Source of the DNA: JAMZMI01 sp963848175
GTDB lineage: Bacteria; Bacteroidota; Bacteroidia; Cytophagales; Cyclobacteriaceae
Direction: 5' to 3'
DNA: 64,000 nt
Assembly (NCBI GenBank): GCA_963848175.1
Contig: CAWKCO010000007.1
Span: forward strand, 218,199 to 282,198
Shown: one piece after another, positions 27,353-38,112 of the stretch
How the letters are laid out: every line of letters starts with the position of its first letter
Position numbering within the stretch: the first letter of the stretch is position 1
Notes under the pieces: model-generated
The model's database searches: none
What the model saw: only the letters and a program-made list of their open reading frames with translations
What the model was told of the DNA's origin: nothing
Translations under genes and position numbers: made by a program

Positions 27353-28124
27353 GCAAGAAATTATTACCGAAGGATATCTGGAGGCTTATGTTACTGGTGA
27401 TCTGACCACTGACGAGCAGCAGGAAGTTGAGACCACTTTGTCTTCTGATGAGGAGGTTCGCTCTGAATACTTTAAAATTCAGAAGCTATTTGAATTGCTG
27501 TCTTTTCGTTTTTCCATAGCTCCATCTCCTGTGCTTAAGCGCATGATCATGGAAGACCCAAGTGTGATGAAAAACTTACGCAAACCAGAAAATGACAGCT
27601 CAGGAGGTTGGAATTGGATGATGGCTGCCAGTGTGATGGTGGCAACATTTTCTGCGCTTACAGCATTTTATTTTTGGAATCAGTGGCAAAATACTGACGC
27701 ACAATTGAGCCAGTTGATTTCTCAGAATTTAGAAATGGCTGAACGTTATAACACTGTAAATAATGACTTGACTGATTTGCGATCTGATGTAGCAGTGCTG
27801 GTGAGCCCGGAGTACCAAAGAGTGATTTTGGCAGGAACAGAGAATGCACCTACTTCTAAAGCGGTCGTATATTGGAATGCAACACAAGAGAAAGTCTATT
27901 TGAACAGTACGGCCATGGCAGCTTTGCCTAGTGACAAACAGTATCAGCTGTGGGCTCTCATTGATGGCAAGCCTGTGGATGCGGGTGTTTTTGATCCGTC
28001 TGAAGGTGTTTTCCAAATCATGAAAAACATTGATAAGGCGGATGCATTTGCAGTGACAGTAGAGCCAGTGGGAGGTAGCGAGGCACCAACACTTTCTACA
28101 TTGCAAGTGATAGGTAACGTGTAG
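27345..28124 (+). CDS. Anti-sigma factor, RskA-like
   Basis: A 259-residue single-pass membrane protein. Residues 1-85 form the cytoplasmic sigma-binding part (no HxxxCxxC zinc motif), a transmembrane segment lies at about residues 86-106 (WMMAASVMVATFSALTAFYFW), then a short coiled coil and an RskA-type periplasmic domain (VVYWNATQEKVYLNSTAMAALP, then YQLWALIDGKPVDAGVF). Starts with TTG inside the last codons of the sigma gene, implying translational coupling. Released sigma activity would follow periplasmic proteolysis or a conformational cue. Confidence 0.87.
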   Translation: MNKQEIITEGYLEAYVTGDLTTDEQQEVETTLSSDEEVRSEYFKIQKLFELLSFRFSIAPSPVLKRMIMEDPSVMKNLRKPENDSSGGWNWMMAASVMVATFSALTAFYFWNQWQNTDAQLSQLISQNLEMAERYNTVNNDLTDLRSDVAVLVSPEYQRVILAGTENAPTSKAVVYWNATQEKVYLNSTAMAALPSDKQYQLWALIDGKPVDAGVFDPSEGVFQIMKNIDKADAFAVTVEPVGGSEAPTLSTLQVIGNV

Positions 28125-28250
28125 TAGTTGAATTTTGATGAATATTATATAAAGTCCATTTGATAATTACACAAACATTGGCTGTTGGCTGCTTATTGTC
28201 AGATGGTTATAAAAATTTCTCGTGTAAAAGGCTCATAGCCTCTATGTAAA

Positions 28251-28287
28251 AGAAAGGGGTTCGCATGTGTAATGCGAACCCCTTTCT
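28251..28287 (-). terminator. Strong terminator between anti-sigma and helicase genes
   Basis: A perfect 16-base stem (28,251-28,266 with 28,272-28,287) and a five-base loop. On the minus strand the stem is followed by TTTTACAT, so it serves the DEAD-box helicase; it may also stop readthrough from the anti-sigma gene on the plus strand. One of the longest perfect hairpins in the window. Confidence 0.75.
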
Positions 28288-28310
28288 TTATGAGTTTCCC
28301 TGCGTTGGGT

Positions 28311-29511
28311 TTACCTTCTTTTCTTTCCAAAGGACTTACGTCCGCCACCACCACCTTTGCGTGGTTTGTATTCTGGGCCTTCGCCAATGTATTCAGGAAT
28401 TTTCGCTTTTGGCACGGGGTTGCCTAAAAGCTCTTCTATCACAAGCATTTTGTTTTGTTCTTTTTCATTTACGAAAGTGAACGCCGCACCTTTAGAAGCA
28501 GCTCTGGCCGTACGCCCAATTCGGTGAATGTAGTCTTCACCATCATTCGGTACATCAAAGTTGATGACTAAGTCAATGTCTTCTACATCTATACCCCTTG
28601 AAAGAATATCTGTTGCAACCAGAGTTGTGAGTTTTTTTGCTTTGAAAAGGCTTAGAACATCTTCTCTTTGTCTTTGCTCCAAGTCTGAGTGAATTTCCTC
28701 AACGGCCATTCCAGCCTTTTTTAGATCACGTGTCAGTTGCTTTGCACTGTCTTTTGTAGAACAAAAGACGATCACACTTTTCAGCCAATCTGCTTTAAGT
28801 ATATGTTTCACCAACGGAATTTTTTGTCCATCATAGCAGATGAAAGCCGCCTGAACGATTTTTTCATTGGGCTTGGATATAGAAATACTTACTTCCTCAG
28901 GATCATTGAGTATCGCCTTGGCCAACGTGCGAATTTTCGGAGGCATTGTAGCCGAAAAGAGGAGAGACTGTCTTGTCTTTGGTAAAAACGAAATGATCTT
29001 GGTAAGGTCTTCATTGAAGCCCATATCGAGCATTCTGTCGGCTTCATCTAGAATGAGATAGTTGAGTTGGCTTACTTGAACATATTTCATGTTCAGGTGT
29101 GCAATGAGCCTGCCAGGTGTGCCAATAATTATATCAGCACCTTCAGAAAGGGCTTTCTTTTCGCGTTCAAAAGAAGAACCATCGCCTCCACCATATACAG
29201 CCAGCGAACTCACAGAAGTGTAGTACGAGAGGCCTTCAAGCTGCTGGTCTATTTGCACTGCCAGTTCTCTTGTCGGAACGATAATCAAGTGCTTTAATAT
29301 GACCGTCTGAAGGTTCTTGAAGGATTTTGTGAATGACAGGAAGCAAAAAAGCAGCTGTTTTACCCGTACCGGTCTGCGCTGCAGCGATTACGTCTTTGCC
29401 TTGAAGTATGATTGGAATGGTTGCATCTTGTACGGGAGTAGCGTTTTCAAACCCTATCGCCTCTATGCCTTCCTGGAGCTTTGGATCAAGCCCGAATTCT
29501 GAAAATTTCAA
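28311..29511 (-). pseudogene. DEAD-box RNA helicase, RhlE-like, one frameshift
   Basis: Restored length is 399 residues. Q-motif and FSEFGLDPKLQEGIEAIGF at the start, motif I AQTGTGKT, motif Ia PTRELAVQI, motif Ib TPGRL, DEAD in LDEADRML, SATMP, and in domain 2 VATDILSRGIDVEDIDLVINFDVP and HRIGRTARA, ending with a basic, glycine-rich tail. The frame changes near 29,286: removing one base (G in CTTGATTATC on the coding strand) gives IKALIIVPTREL. Works in ribosome assembly or RNA turnover. The break is probably a sequence error, since both halves keep every motif. Confidence 0.85.
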
Positions 29512-29590
29512 TGTGTATTGCTTTTAAATAGATTGCTAAATTAATGAATTAAAGAGAGTTAGCTTATTTTATTTTAATCACTCATCTGGT

Positions 29591-31240
29591 TTATAAACCC
29601 AAAACTTCAATACCTTGTTCAAAGACGATATCTACAGGGATACTTGCGTTTCTAATCGGTTCAAATCAGCTTGAAGTTCTGCGGAAATAATCCCCTTCTC
29701 TTGGAGTAGTTGGCTAGCACGATGTATAATCCCCATCCCCTTGTATAGTTAGAATAAGCTCAGATAGTTTATTTACAGCGAGCTGCATTTGTTTAAAATC
29801 TACTACAAACTTTCCTTCTTTGTTTTTGGTAAAAGCTCCTTTTTCCTGAAAGAAATTGAAGCAAATCATATTGGCTTTTCCGTGAGAACTCGCAGCGCCA
29901 AATCGAACAGAGCGCAAAATACCAGCCATGAAAGTAACGTATTGATCTTCCAGCGCTCCTTCGATTTCTCCTTTTTCATGAAGTTGGGTGATCATGTAAA
30001 GTCCCAAAATATCAGCTTTCCCTTCTTCAAGTGCGGTATTGTGTTCTTTCAATGCATCTCTTACACTTCCTTTATCATTTATGGTGTTTTTGATTCCCAG
30101 TCCGTGAGCTACTTCGTGAAACATCGTATTGCTGAAAAAGGCATCAAATGTTACGTTTTTTTGCTGCTCTGTTGCGATTAGGGTTTGTGTGAGATAGGTA
30201 AAAGAATTTCATCAAATTTTGCTTTCATGGCATTCTTTAAGCTGTAATCGACGAGCGCCTTTTTCGAGCTGTACTTGTTCGTCGTTTGGTAAGTTGATGG
30301 CTATGGTTTTTGCTCCAGCATTACATTCACCCGCATAGAATACTACATCATAAGCATTTAAATCTGCATCGCTTCCTGGAGTTTCTGATTTGTAAGCATC
30401 TAATACAGGCAGCCCTTGTTGTAACTCGGGAAGAAAACTGACATATTTAGAAAGTCGGTCGCTCCACTTTCTATCTTTGATCAAAACGTAGGCTTCATGC
30501 GATGTTTTATAGGCATACAGTTTGTCTTCATAATTTTCAATTGGTCCTATCACAATGTCAATCCCATTGTTTTTCATGTCCATCCAAGCCATGTCGCTCG
30601 CTCGATATTCATCCGTGAGTAGCGCTTCCGCTCTTAAGGAAAGGTATTTTTTCAATCCATCATCTTCAGCGAGTGCAGCGCATTCCTGAAGTAACTTGGC
30701 CACCGTTGCTAATTCATTTTTGAACTGCTCGTGATATGGGATGGTATAAAGTTCGCCGTTGGTATTTCTCCTGATGAAGGTGTAAGGGTCTTTTTTGAGT
30801 GGGAGTGAACTTGCTTCGAATTCCTCTTTGGTCATATCCACCGGATAGAAGTTTGCTCCTTCGGGTTTTGTACCAAAGCCTGCGATGAATGGCTCATCAT
30901 TGTTCAATCTGTCCCATGGGCCGTAATTGATTTGAGCATAAGTTCTTGTTGCAGGATCATTGATAGAATCAAAAAATGCCTCCTTGTTACCTAAAGCTTC
31001 ATACCAAAAGAGGTCATCCATCATTTTTGCTGCTTCTATCAACTTTGGCAACATGGCTCTTTCGTTATTTGTCAAGTCACCCAGATCAGCCGTGAGCTTT
31101 ACCTTTTTATAATCTTCCACTTTGTGTTCAATAGTTTTGATGGTTGTCTCTTCTGTTTCTTTTTTCGAATTGGATGGAGTACAGCTCTGGAGTAAAAGAA
31201 TCACTCCTAAAACCTGAAAGGCATTTTGAAATTTCAGCAT
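29591..31240 (-). pseudogene. M49-type zinc peptidase (dipeptidyl-peptidase III family), about four frameshifts
   Basis: Restored length is about 549 residues. A lipoprotein-like N-terminus (VLGVILLLQSCTPS) suggests export and lipid anchoring. The N-terminal half (FWYEALGNKEAFFDSI, RTYAQINYGPWDRLN) is intact. The zinc site is FHEVAHGLG with the third ligand in LEEGKADILGLY, as in the M49 family. Frame changes: near 30,234 (extra base), 30,181-30,193 (one missing or two extra), 29,722 (extra T) and 29,645 (missing G); undoing them gives a C-terminus ETASIPVDIVFEQG and a stop at 29,591. Cleaves dipeptides from peptide N-termini in characterised relatives. Confidence 0.75.
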
Positions 31241-31291
31241 ATCAGTCTCTTTTTTGGAAAGTTAATGCATCCAAGATTTAAGCGAAAGAAA

Positions 31292-33264
31292 TTAGCGTTG
31301 CATTAGTTCATTGAGATTTAGAGATCCAAAAAAAACGAGAGCGTCAGGATTGCGAGTCGCTTCTGGTTTGATACCTTGATTATTGATTTTCATTAAAATC
31401 TTCTTCACAGGCACTTCCATTTTCTTTCCACTCAAAGTGTATGGAATTTCAGGTACTGCAATGATTGCGTCAGGTACGTGTCTTGGCGAACCTTGTGTTT
31501 TGAGATTGTGAATGATAATAGGTTTTAAATCCGAGATTTCAACATTCGCATCAAGCACTACAAATAGTGGCATGAAATCTTCTCCATTTTCGAGCTCCAA
31601 ATTAATAATGAGGCTGTCTGAAATTTCTACTATTTTGTCCAATATGGAGTAAATCTCCGCCGTGCCCATTCGTATACCTTTTCGATTGAGTGTAGCATCT
31701 GATCGGCCTTGGATCGTGATCTGACCATTGTTATCAATTTTTAGCCAATCTCCGTGACACCATTTTCCTTCAAATTGATTGAAGTAGCTTTCCCTATATC
31801 GCTCGTTGTTTTTATCTCCCCAAAAATAAATGGGCATAGATGGCATGGGTTTTTCTATGACCATTTCTCCCAAAGAATTGGAAACACGATGACCTTCATC
31901 CGAGTAGGCATGCAAATCTACACCCAAGGCTCTTCCTTGAATCTGTCCTTTTAAAACAGGTGAAGTAGGGCACTCCGCCAACAAAGGCGGTGCATACGTC
32001 TGTGCCACCGCTCATGGAGCAAAGCCATAGGTCTTTTTTAATATTTTTGTATGCCCATTCAAAAGCCTCCGCTGGCAAAGGAGCACCTGTGGAACTGAGT
32101 GATCTGAGGCTTTTAAGATCGAAAAGCTTGACCAGGTGCAAGTTCTGATTTCATGCAAGCGCTGAGATAAGGTGCGCTCGTGCCGAAGTGATGAATAGGT
32201 AATTGCTCTGCCATTTTCCATAGAGTGTTCAAGTCAGGATAGGCAGGGCTGCCATCGTACAAAACGACTGTGGCTCCAGCTAATAGGCTTGACTGTAGGA
32301 AATTCCACATCATCCATCCTGTAGTAGTAAACCAAAAGAAGTTTTCACCAGGTTTTACATCGTTGTGAAAGTGCAAATACTTTAAATGCTCTAGCAAAAT
32401 ACCGCCATGCGAATGGGTAATGGCTTTTGGCTTTCCCGTGGTACCTGAAGAATATAATACCCAAATAGGGTGGGAGAAGGGCACTCTTTCAAAATGGATG
32501 ATTGATTGCAGTATTTGAGGTTGCTTCTTTCCATGGGATGGCATTTTTTAAATGATTTGCCTCAATGTCTGAATTTAGATATGGAATAATTATCGTTTTC
32601 TGGAGAGAGGGGAGTGACTCTTGTATTTGCTTAATGGATGAAATACGGTCGTGTCTTTTGCCATTGTAGAAGTAGCCATCTGCGGCCATCAGTATTTTGG
32701 GTTCAATTTGAGAAAATCTGTCAATGACTGTATTTACACCAAAGTCTGGCGAGCAGCAAGACCAAATGGCTCCAAGGGAATTGGCAGCTAAAAACGCGAT
32801 GATGGCTTCTGGGATGTTGGGTAAATACCCAACGATTCGATCTCCTTTGGTAATTCCTTGTGAAATAAAATGCGCTTGTAAGCGAGCTACTTGAGTTTCT
32901 AACTCTAGCCAGGAGACATTGTAAGCATCGCCTTTTTCATTTCTGAATACAATGGCCGGTCTTGCTGAAGTCTTGTTTCTGAAAATGTGTTCGGCGTAGT
33001 TGAGGGATGCGCCTTCAAACCACCGAGCTTCTGGCATTTTGTGAGAGGAAAGAACCTCTTCGTAGCTACCATCGGAGAGGATTTCAAAATACTCCCAGAT
33101 GCTTTTCCAAAAGTCTTCTATATGATCAACAGACCATTGCCAGAAGCGATTGGTAGTCAGGAAAGTTTAAGGCCTTGTTTTGCGCCAGCCAAACTTCGTA
33201 TTTCTTCAGATTAGATTCATTTCGAAAAGCTTCTGAAGGTGTCCAAAGTTTGGTGGGTGATCAT
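31292..33264 (-). pseudogene. Acetoacetyl-CoA synthetase, five frameshifts
   Basis: Restored length is 655 residues, as expected for AacS (ATP + acetoacetate + CoA to acetoacetyl-CoA). From the N-terminus: KLWTPSEAFRNESNL, WFEGASLNYAEH, the AMP-binding P-loop LYSSGTTGKPKA, CSMSGGTDVCTAF, GRALGVDLHAY, and GRSDATLNRKGIRMGTAEIY with a C-terminal PYTLSGKKMEVPVKKIL. Frame changes near 33,250, 33,142, 32,492, 32,141 and 31,964; all read as single extra bases, and removing them yields an uninterrupted protein. The start is the ATG at 33,264-33,262, five bases downstream of the flavin reductase stop, so the two share a transcript. Confidence 0.83.
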
Positions 33265-33268
33265 GAGA

Positions 33269-34181
33269 TCATATTTCGTCCACGATCATTAACGTAGCAA
33301 GCGAATCTTGTGTTTTTCCTGCGTTGATCAGCTCGCCTCCAAGTCTATGAAGGCCGTCTTTGATCATGTCTCTTCTAGTTTCAAACTCCAAGAAAAGCTC
33401 TTTTACAGTTTGTTGAGATTTTGCTTCAGCAATTTCCTCAGCGGTTGGTAGCCTTTCTGCATTGCCAAGTTTGGCTAGCTGGTTTTGGCTTAAAATGTTG
33501 CTGTTTCTGATGCTTTGAGAAAGCTGATCTACTCCAATGCCATTGAATACAGTCAAACTATCCATTTTGAATAGTGCTTCACCACTAGATCTGCAATACA
33601 AATGATCGGTCACTTGAGCGATCAAATCCAGCTTTTGCGTATCTGGTGTGCCATCCAATCCAATTTTATCTTCTTGAATATGTATTTTTTTAATCGTGCA
33701 TATGACGAGGTTTCCAGCACCAGCTTCATCACCCAATTCCACCACTTGCGATACGGTACATTCAAAAGAGATGGGAGCTTCCTGCACGCGTGGAGGTCTC
33801 ACGGTTTCTGAATTTACGGGAGTAAATCCTGCTTTACTAAATTCATTGATTCCTTGCATCAAATTCACCACTTGTCAATATCATCTTTTCGGCCATGTCG
33901 TAGCTTACCATGTTGATAACTACTTCGGGCACTTTTTTCACATTCTCGTAGCTGTGCTTGTGAGTGTTGCTAATTCTATGTTTTGCAGGAGAGAAAATTA
34001 GTACTGGCGGATTGATTGAAAAAAGATTGAAATAGCTAAATGGGCTCAAGTTGACCTGACCATTTGCATCGATTGTACTGGCAAGAGCGATCGGTCTTGG
34101 TGAAACTGAGGCCAATAATAGCGAGCGCAAATCAAGCGTAGATAGTGAGGAAGGATCAATTGACTTGAAAACCGGATTCAT
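33269..34181 (-). pseudogene. Flavin reductase-like (DIM6/NTAB) protein, one frameshift
   Basis: Restored length is 303 residues. N-terminal FMN-binding domain: LLLASVSPRPIALASTID, LSPFSYFNLFSINPPVLIFSP, then, after the frame change, INEFSKAGFTPVNSE and PISFECTVSQVVELGDEAGAGNLVICTIKK. The last 110 residues are helical and specific to the long Bacteroidota form. The break lies near 33,854; removing one A gives SGEFDAGINEF. Function is FMN/FAD-linked reduction of an unknown substrate. Lies between cysM and aacS on the same strand. Confidence 0.8.
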
Positions 34182-34347
34182 AGCGTGTGAGTGAGTTTAT
34201 AGTTCTTAAAATTTTGTAATTGGCTTGATGCGAAGGGGGTGATCATTGATTTTGATTAAAACCAATGCAACTATGTACTTGCAAACGTTTGCCAAAATAA
34301 TAATAAAAAAGGCAGATTAACATTAAAAATGCCGTTCTTTTATCAAT

Positions 34348-35230
34348 TCAATCTTTAAATAATCCAGAACTGAGATATCTTTCGCCTGTATCACATGCGA
34401 TAAATACGATTGTGCCATGGTCAATTTCTTCAGCTACTTGGAGCGCAGCTACGAGCGCACCACCGTACTCATTCCAGATAGTATGGCTTCTTCTTTGGCG
34501 AGTCTCTTGGCCATAGTTCGAGCTTCGGATTCACTCACATCTATGGTGCGATCTACTCTTTCTTTGTCAAAAATCTTTGGAAGAAATTCTGGAGACCATC
34601 TTCTGATTCCCGGGATACTTGAGCCTTCTTGTGGTTGTGTTCCTACTATTTGGATAGTTCGGATTCTGCTCTTTCAAATATCGACTTACGCCCATGATTG
34701 TGCCTGTTGTGCCCATGGCAGATACGAAAGTGAGTCACTTCGCCGTTCGTGTCTCGCCATATTTCAGGACCTGTGGTTTTGTAGTGCATGCCATAGTTAT
34801 CAGGGTTGGCAAACTGGTTGAGCATATAGTAGCCGTCTTCTCTTTCCATTTTCTCTGCCAGCTCGCGCGAGTATTCAATGGTTTTTTCGGCAGGAGTGAG
34901 GATTACTTCAGCACCATAGGCGCGCATCACTTGGATTCTTTCAGCGGTGGAGTTTTCAGGCATCAATAAGGTCATCTTCAAACCAGATGCTTGTGCTATC
35001 ATCGCGAGTGCAATTCCCGTGTTTCCACTGGTTGCTTCCACCAGTTTATCACCTTTTTTTATGTCTCCGCGTTTTAGCGCTTCGGAGATCATGCCGTATG
35101 CGGCACGGTCTTTTACACTTCCACCAGGATTTTGTCCCTCAAGTTTAGCATAGACTTTTACGTTCGGTTTTGAAACAATATTTTGTATTTCCACAAGGGG
35201 AGTATTCCCTATTAGATCCGCTATTTTCAT
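34348..35230 (-). pseudogene. cysM: Cysteine synthase (CysM type), three frameshifts
   Basis: Restored length is 293 residues, matching CysM. PLP-dependent synthesis of L-cysteine from O-acetylserine and sulfide. PLP lysine in QNPGGSVKDRAAYGM, phosphate-binding EATSGNTGIALA, then, through the breaks, SAMGTTGTIMGVSRYLKEQNP, IVGTQPQEGSSIPGIRRW, ILSGMS(T)GGALVAAL and CDTGERYLSSGLF. Frame changes near 34,726 (extra C), 34,657 (extra T) and 34,466 (missing base). Placed 24 bp downstream of cysE, giving a two-gene cysteine operon. Confidence 0.85.
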
Positions 35231-35254
35231 TGTATTTCAATGTTTCTTAGTGAG

Positions 35255-36064
35255 TTAATCCTGCTTTACTATTATTACATCAGGTTTTTCTTCATTGTGC
35301 ATCTCCGCTTTGTAATACACACGTGAGTTAGGAGGAATGCTTTTGGTAAGCCATACATTTCCCCCCACTATGGAATTTGATCCAACGGTAGTATTTCCTC
35401 CCAGAATAGTGGCTCCTGCGTAAATAACAACATGATCTTCAATGGTAGGGTGTCTTTTTATTTTCGCGTCTTCCTTATTTACACTCAGAGCACCTAGTGT
35501 TACCCCTTGGTACACTTTTACCCAATTTCCAATTATGGTAGTTTCTCCAATCACGATACCCGTACCATGATCAATACAAAAGGATTCACCTATTTGCGCA
35601 CCAGGATGAATGTCTATGCCCGTTTTGCTATGTGCGTTTTCGGTAATAATTCTAGGAAGGTTCGGTATGCCAACATTGAGCATAAGATGTGCTACACGCT
35701 GTGAAGCTATCGCATAAAATCCAGGATACGACCTTACCACTTCTGCATGACTTTCAGCAGCTGGATCTCCTTTATACGTGGCGTCTATGTCTTTTTGAAG
35801 GAGCTCGTAAATGCGTGGCAGTTCTTTGAAAAAGTTGTTGACAAGCGCATCAGCACTATTTGTCTGGATCAGTGCCTGCATCTTTTCCTGGATAGCGTCG
35901 AAGGCATTCGTAAGGCTTTCTTCACTTTTAAAAGGCTCGGTACTGAAATTAGGAAAAAGTAGCCCCATGAGCTCATTGAAGAAATCTACTATCTGAGCGC
36001 TGGGCGGGCATTCAGGACATTCTTTGTGTGCTGAAAATATTTTGTTGATGAAATGTTGATCCAT
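35255..36064 (-). CDS. cysE: Serine O-acetyltransferase
   Basis: A 269-residue CysE: transfers acetyl from acetyl-CoA to L-serine, the first step of cysteine synthesis. A helical N-terminal part (1-130) is followed by SAT core GFYAIASQRVAHLM, the catalytic histidine in FCIDHGTGIVIGETTIIG, and a hexapeptide-repeat beta-helix ending GNTTVGSNSIVGGNVWLTKS. The length and the N-terminal CPECPPSAQ segment fit the long EpsC-like Bacteroidota form. Reads into cysM on the same strand; frame is intact though neighbours are broken. Confidence 0.9.
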   Translation of the reverse strand: MDQHFINKIFSAHKECPECPPSAQIVDFFNELMGLLFPNFSTEPFKSEESLTNAFDAIQEKMQALIQTNSADALVNNFFKELPRIYELLQKDIDATYKGDPAAESHAEVVRSYPGFYAIASQRVAHLMLNVGIPNLPRIITENAHSKTGIDIHPGAQIGESFCIDHGTGIVIGETTIIGNWVKVYQGVTLGALSVNKEDAKIKRHPTIEDHVVIYAGATILGGNTTVGSNSIVGGNVWLTKSIPPNSRVYYKAEMHNEEKPDVIIVKQD

Positions 36065-36326
36065 AATATTGATATAAGATGCTCAATGTCGAACATGGCT
36101 TGAATTCAAACCGTTCGTTGCGCGCTCCTGATTTTTGGCAAATCTAATGGACAAGCCTATTTTTTGTTCAAAAGTACGTGGAAAGGAATATTTATTGATG
36201 GGTTCAATGCCCTTTAGTACACAAAAGCTTGAGTTTTATGGCTTGATAACTTGGAAAATGTATCCAATCGGGTTCTACTGCGTAGTTATGGGTAACTTTG
36301 ATAAATTTGAAACTAATAAACCTACT

Positions 36327-37122
36327 ATGAAAATGAATTTTAAATCTACTGCTAATAGCGCTCGGCACTACTGTACTTCTTTATGCTTGTGGAGGGCCAG
36401 GAAAAAATACTTCTGAGGAAACTACCTCTGACTCCACCGAAGTTGCGAAAATAACGCTTACTAAAGCCCCAGCTTCTCCAGGATATCCTGATGCGAAATT
36501 GACAAAAGTGGGCGCGGAGGTGAAAGACCAAGATTCTACTTATGCTATAGATTATAATTTTGATGTTCAGAATTATGAGCTCGGCGTTCAGACTGAGGAT
36601 GCCGAAACTCGCGGCATTGCCAACTCGTCAAAAGGTCAGCATATTCATTTTATTGTGAATAATGGGCCATACTCAGCGCATTATATGCCTGGTGTAATGA
36701 ATACTTTGGATGAAGGAAACTATGTTGTATTAGCCTTTTTATCCAGATCCTATCATGAAAGCGTAAAAAGTGAGGGAGCTTTTTATGTAGAAAATCTGAA
36801 AGTGGGAGATGTAGAGCCTTCTGAAACAGATCTCACTGCACCGCATTTATTTTATAGCAGACCAAAGGGTACTTATACAGATATAGACACTAAAAAGGTG
36901 ATGCTGGATTTTTACCTTTTGAATACGACTATTTCTCCTGAAGGAAATAAAGTAAAAGCGACTATTAACGGCGAAGAATTCATGATTACAGAGTGGGCTC
37001 CTTATTACATTGAAGGTTTGCCACTGGGTGAAGCTACGATCGAGCTGGAACTGATAGATGCAGAAGGAAAGACAGTGGATGGACCATTCAATAAGGTAGA
37101 AAGAAAAATTACTCTGGAATAA
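36327..37122 (+). pseudogene. Predicted lipoprotein of unknown function, one frameshift near the start
   Basis: Restored length is 264 residues. The N-terminus reads MKMNFK then, after a one-base shift near 36,345, LLLIALGTTVLLYACGG, a signal peptide with lipobox LYAC; hence a probable outer- or inner-membrane lipoprotein. The mature part is all-beta in appearance: HIHFIVNNGPYSAHYMPG, then NYVVLAFLSRSYHESVKSEGAF. I do not recognise the family. The open part of the frame begins at 36,346 without a start codon, which is why I infer a shift instead of an internal start at 36,499. A terminator follows. Confidence 0.65.
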
Positions 37123-37142
37123 GGTTTCATAGACTCACATGG

Positions 37143-37184
37143 AAATCCCTTTATGATTATAAAATTGTAAAGGGATTTTTTTTA
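37143..37184 (+). terminator. Terminator after the lipoprotein gene
   Basis: Ten-base stem AAATCCCTTT (37,143-37,152) with AAAGGGATTT (37,169-37,178), a 16-base AT-rich loop, and a run of eight T's (partly within the stem). It separates the lipoprotein gene from the RES-Xre operon. Confidence 0.75.
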
Positions 37185-37196
37185 TCGACATATTTT

Positions 37197-37230
37197 AGGT
37201 AAATTTACTTAAATTAAAAGGTATTAAATC
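37197..37230 (+). promoter_or_regulatory. Candidate operator pair of the first RES-Xre operon
   Basis: AGGTAAATTTAC at 37,197-37,208 contains the perfect palindrome GTAAATTTAC, and a related AGGTATTAAATC lies at 37,219-37,230, exactly 22 bp further on, just 9 bp ahead of the antitoxin ATG. Two sites two helical turns apart immediately upstream of an Xre-type antitoxin fit autoregulation. The second copy is imperfect. Confidence 0.45.
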
Positions 37231-37239
37231 TTAGTTGAT

Positions 37240-37680
37240 ATGGATGTAGTAACCGAACCAATGATCGCTTATGGTCTATTAGTGCCCAATGGTATCAATG
37301 CCCTTGTGAGCAGAGACATGGATCAAATCAATCTCTTACAAGATGGGGTGGGTACTAATTCGCTGGAGGCAGTTATGAATGCTTTTGATATGACGCAGCT
37401 AGAAATGGCTGCTATGCTACACACCAATCCCAAAACCCTTAGAAAAAAGATCAAAGAGCATGAGGCTTTGGATACTTTGCAGGGGAGCTTGATTGCAGCG
37501 CTGGCAGAGCTCTTTCAAAAGGGTTTGGAAGTTTTTCAAGAAAGGAAAGCTTTTTTATCATGGATACGCACAAAGAGCGTGGCTTTAGGAGTTGTTCCTT
37601 TTGATATTTTAGACACATTTCAAGGTGTGCAGATGATTGTGAGTGAGCTTGATAGTATCGCTGAAGGCAATTTTGCATGA
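37240..37680 (+). CDS. Xre/MbcA/ParS-type antitoxin (RES partner)
   Basis: A 146-residue antitoxin. The N-terminal half has a helix-turn-helix (FDMTQLEMAAMLHTNPKTLR) and the C-terminal 60 residues are the toxin-binding MbcA/ParS/Xre (DUF2384) domain: LAELFQKGLEVFQERKAFLS, WIRTKSVALGVVPFDILD and TFQGVQMIVSELDSI. Binds and blocks the RES toxin encoded directly after it, and in known examples represses the operon. Its TGA overlaps the toxin ATG by four bases. Confidence 0.88.
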   Translation: MDVVTEPMIAYGLLVPNGINALVSRDMDQINLLQDGVGTNSLEAVMNAFDMTQLEMAAMLHTNPKTLRKKIKEHEALDTLQGSLIAALAELFQKGLEVFQERKAFLSWIRTKSVALGVVPFDILDTFQGVQMIVSELDSIAEGNFA

Positions 37681-38102
37681 TCGTTTATCGTATTACAAAT
37701 TTCAGGGCTCTAGACGGCAAGGGCGCGGCAAAGCAACTCAATAATCGATGGAATGGATTAGGAACGAAAATGCTTTACTGTGCCGGCTCAATAGCCGTGG
37801 CGAAGGGGGAGCTTTCGCGTCGCGCTCCTTTGCATTTGTTGCCAGCGGGATTCGAAATATTGTCTATTGAAATACCTGAAAGCCTCATTTTTATGAATCC
37901 TCCATTGCCTGAAGATTGGGATGATGTGCCTCCAAATGTTCGAACCAAAATGCTGGGCGATTTATTTGTGAAGGAAAAGAAATATTTGGCCATGCGTGTG
38001 ACTTCTGCTTATGACAAGCAGAGTGACAATTTCATCATTAATCCAGACCATCCGTCCTTCGATAAAGTGAAGCTACTCAGCACCGAGCCTTTATATGTCT
38101 AA
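37677..38102 (+). CDS. RES-domain toxin
   Basis: A 141-residue RES domain, a fold related to ADP-ribosyltransferases. Known RES toxins degrade NAD+ (as hydrolase or phosphorylase) and arrest growth. Conserved positions are visible: the arginine in VYRITNF, RWNGLGTKMLYCAG (R and Y contacting NAD), and the glutamate in SIAVAKGE; the C-terminal NPDHPSFDKVKLL segment is also typical. Coupled by ATGA overlap to its antitoxin. A second, divergent RES-Xre pair lies 7 kb away (44,748-45,617). Confidence 0.9.
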   Translation: MIVYRITNFRALDGKGAAKQLNNRWNGLGTKMLYCAGSIAVAKGELSRRAPLHLLPAGFEILSIEIPESLIFMNPPLPEDWDDVPPNVRTKMLGDLFVKEKKYLAMRVTSAYDKQSDNFIINPDHPSFDKVKLLSTEPLYV

Positions 38103-38112
38103 TATTGGCGAT

